NCBI GenBank assembly: GCA_029379385.1 | Contig: CM055607.1 | Coordinates: 11,532,001-11,596,000 of the forward strand | Direction of reading: 5' to 3' | Length of the DNA: 64,000 nt | DNA from: Quillaja saponaria | Lineage: Eukaryota > Streptophyta > Magnoliopsida > Fabales > Quillajaceae | In this document: one piece after another, positions 63,275-64,000 of the stretch | How the letters are laid out: each line of letters begins with the position of its first letter | How positions within the stretch are numbered: position 1 is the first letter of the stretch | Program-made: the position numbers and the translations under genes | Notes under the pieces: generated by a model | The model's database searches: none | What the model was told of the DNA's origin: nothing | Seen by the model: the letters and a program-made list of their open reading frames with translations, nothing else

Positions 63275-63918
63275 ATGGATGAAGATTTGGAGGAGTTTGT
63301 GGCAGAACCTTTTGTGGGTGAAGAAATTGACCCTGATTATGAGTTTGATGCTCCTTGTTTCTATGATTTCAATCAGCCGGAGACCTACTGGGAAGCTTTG
63401 GAAACCGAGAGCTGGTTCGAATATGCTGGAAATTATCCGCCTTCACGTAAGCATTTTTATGAAAATCATATTTTGATTCTCATAAGCCAATTGCAGAAAA
63501 GCCGTCCAAGTTTTTTTCAACGAAAATGACGCAATTGAATCGTTGCCACAATTTTAATCAGGAATCTTAAATTTCTATGTGGGATTTCTGTCAAAGAGTG
63601 AATACTGCTTCACAAGTAACATGAGTTCTTTATTTGTTAATTGTATCTTATTGCTCATTTTTAGTTAAACTTGTTACCTTTCTATTTTAAGTAGTAACAA
63701 TTGGATACTCCGCAAAAGTCTAGCTTTAACTTGTTTTTCTTTTTGAATTTTTTTTTTTTTAGCTTTTGTCTTGAAGATGAAATGGAGAGAAGACATTCCA
63801 GTTGAAAATGTGAAAACCTCTGATAACTACAGAGATGCCTGCAACTTGATTACTATTGGTAATGACTCTGGTAACCTCATGAATTCTGTTATTTCAATAA
63901 CAGATGATGATAGTAGAG
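63275..63918 (+). CDS. TPX2: TPX2-family spindle microtubule protein, N-terminal two exons (cut by window edge)
   Basis: Exon 1 is 63275-63446 (phase 1 end) and exon 2 is 63763-63918, ending at a GT donor (AGAG then GTACAG). The joined protein begins MDEDLEEFVAEPFVGEEIDP and contains YEFDAPCFYDFNQPETYWEA and SWFEYAGNYPPSPFVLKMKW. From memory this is the conserved N-terminal block of plant TPX2, where the homologue reads as a short aromatic-rich segment proposed to bind and activate Aurora kinase. Family knowledge: TPX2 nucleates microtubules near chromatin in a Ran-dependent way and targets Aurora kinase during mitosis. The C-terminal TPX2 repeats lie beyond the right edge, so full-length TPX2 versus a TPX2-like paralogue cannot be decided. 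I chose the ATG at 63275 because conservation starts right after it. Confidence 0.8.
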
Positions 63919-64000
63919 GTACAGTGTCCATTTATTGTTGCAGTACTGTGATAGTAGTCAATTACTATTTCCCTGCAATTCTCTATACTTGAAAAGATAT

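Overview
This is nuclear DNA from a flowering plant, most likely a core eudicot. The genes have many short conserved exons bounded by GT/AG introns. Intergenic DNA is very AT-rich, and there are non-autonomous DNA transposons in introns. Nothing bacterial, viral or organellar was seen, and I found no rRNA, tRNA or CRISPR array. Layout: (1) 1-2640, minus strand, 5' part of a MAP65-3/PLEIADE-type microtubule bundler, cut by the left edge. (2) 3529-7330, minus, a YLS7/TBL17-type TRICHOME BIREFRINGENCE-LIKE protein. (3) 8.0-12.3 kb, AT-rich intergenic DNA. (4) 12332-15841, plus, chloroplast Clp protease accessory subunit CLPT, six exons. (5) 17120-38123, plus, the whole CPSF160 gene, 26 coding exons, about 1455 aa, with a hAT-like element in intron 7. 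(6) 38.1-45.5 kb, intergenic DNA with a 94-bp tandem duplication. (7) 45773-47188, plus, intronless DUF3475/DUF668 protein. (8) 48430-50268, minus, an A20/AN1 zinc-finger (SAP) gene beside a decayed tandem copy. (9) 52490-53714, plus, a DUF688-like protein. (10) 54004-58283, minus, an ACS10/ACS12-type aminotransferase with a nested pair of transposons in intron 2. (11) 58.5-62.8 kb, intergenic. (12) 63275 to the right edge, plus, start of a TPX2-family gene. From memory of Arabidopsis, MAP65-3, YLS7, CPSF160, a DUF668 gene, a proline-rich gene and ACS12 lie in the same order at At5g51600-At5g51690. The block therefore looks like conserved microsynteny, with CLPT, the SAP pair and TPX2 as additional or differently placed genes. 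The neighbours share no pathway; they are housekeeping, cell-wall, RNA-processing and cytoskeletal genes kept together by descent. The most striking anomaly is that four otherwise well-conserved genes (YLS7, CPSF160 three times, SAP, DUF688) carry six apparent single-base frameshifts, and every one is a +1 insertion. That one-directional pattern looks more like residual insertion errors in the assembly than six inactivating mutations. I found no convincing undescribed system; the other notable items are the transposon insertions, the decaying SAP duplicate, an upstream ORF overlapping the DUF668 start, and local tandem repeats.
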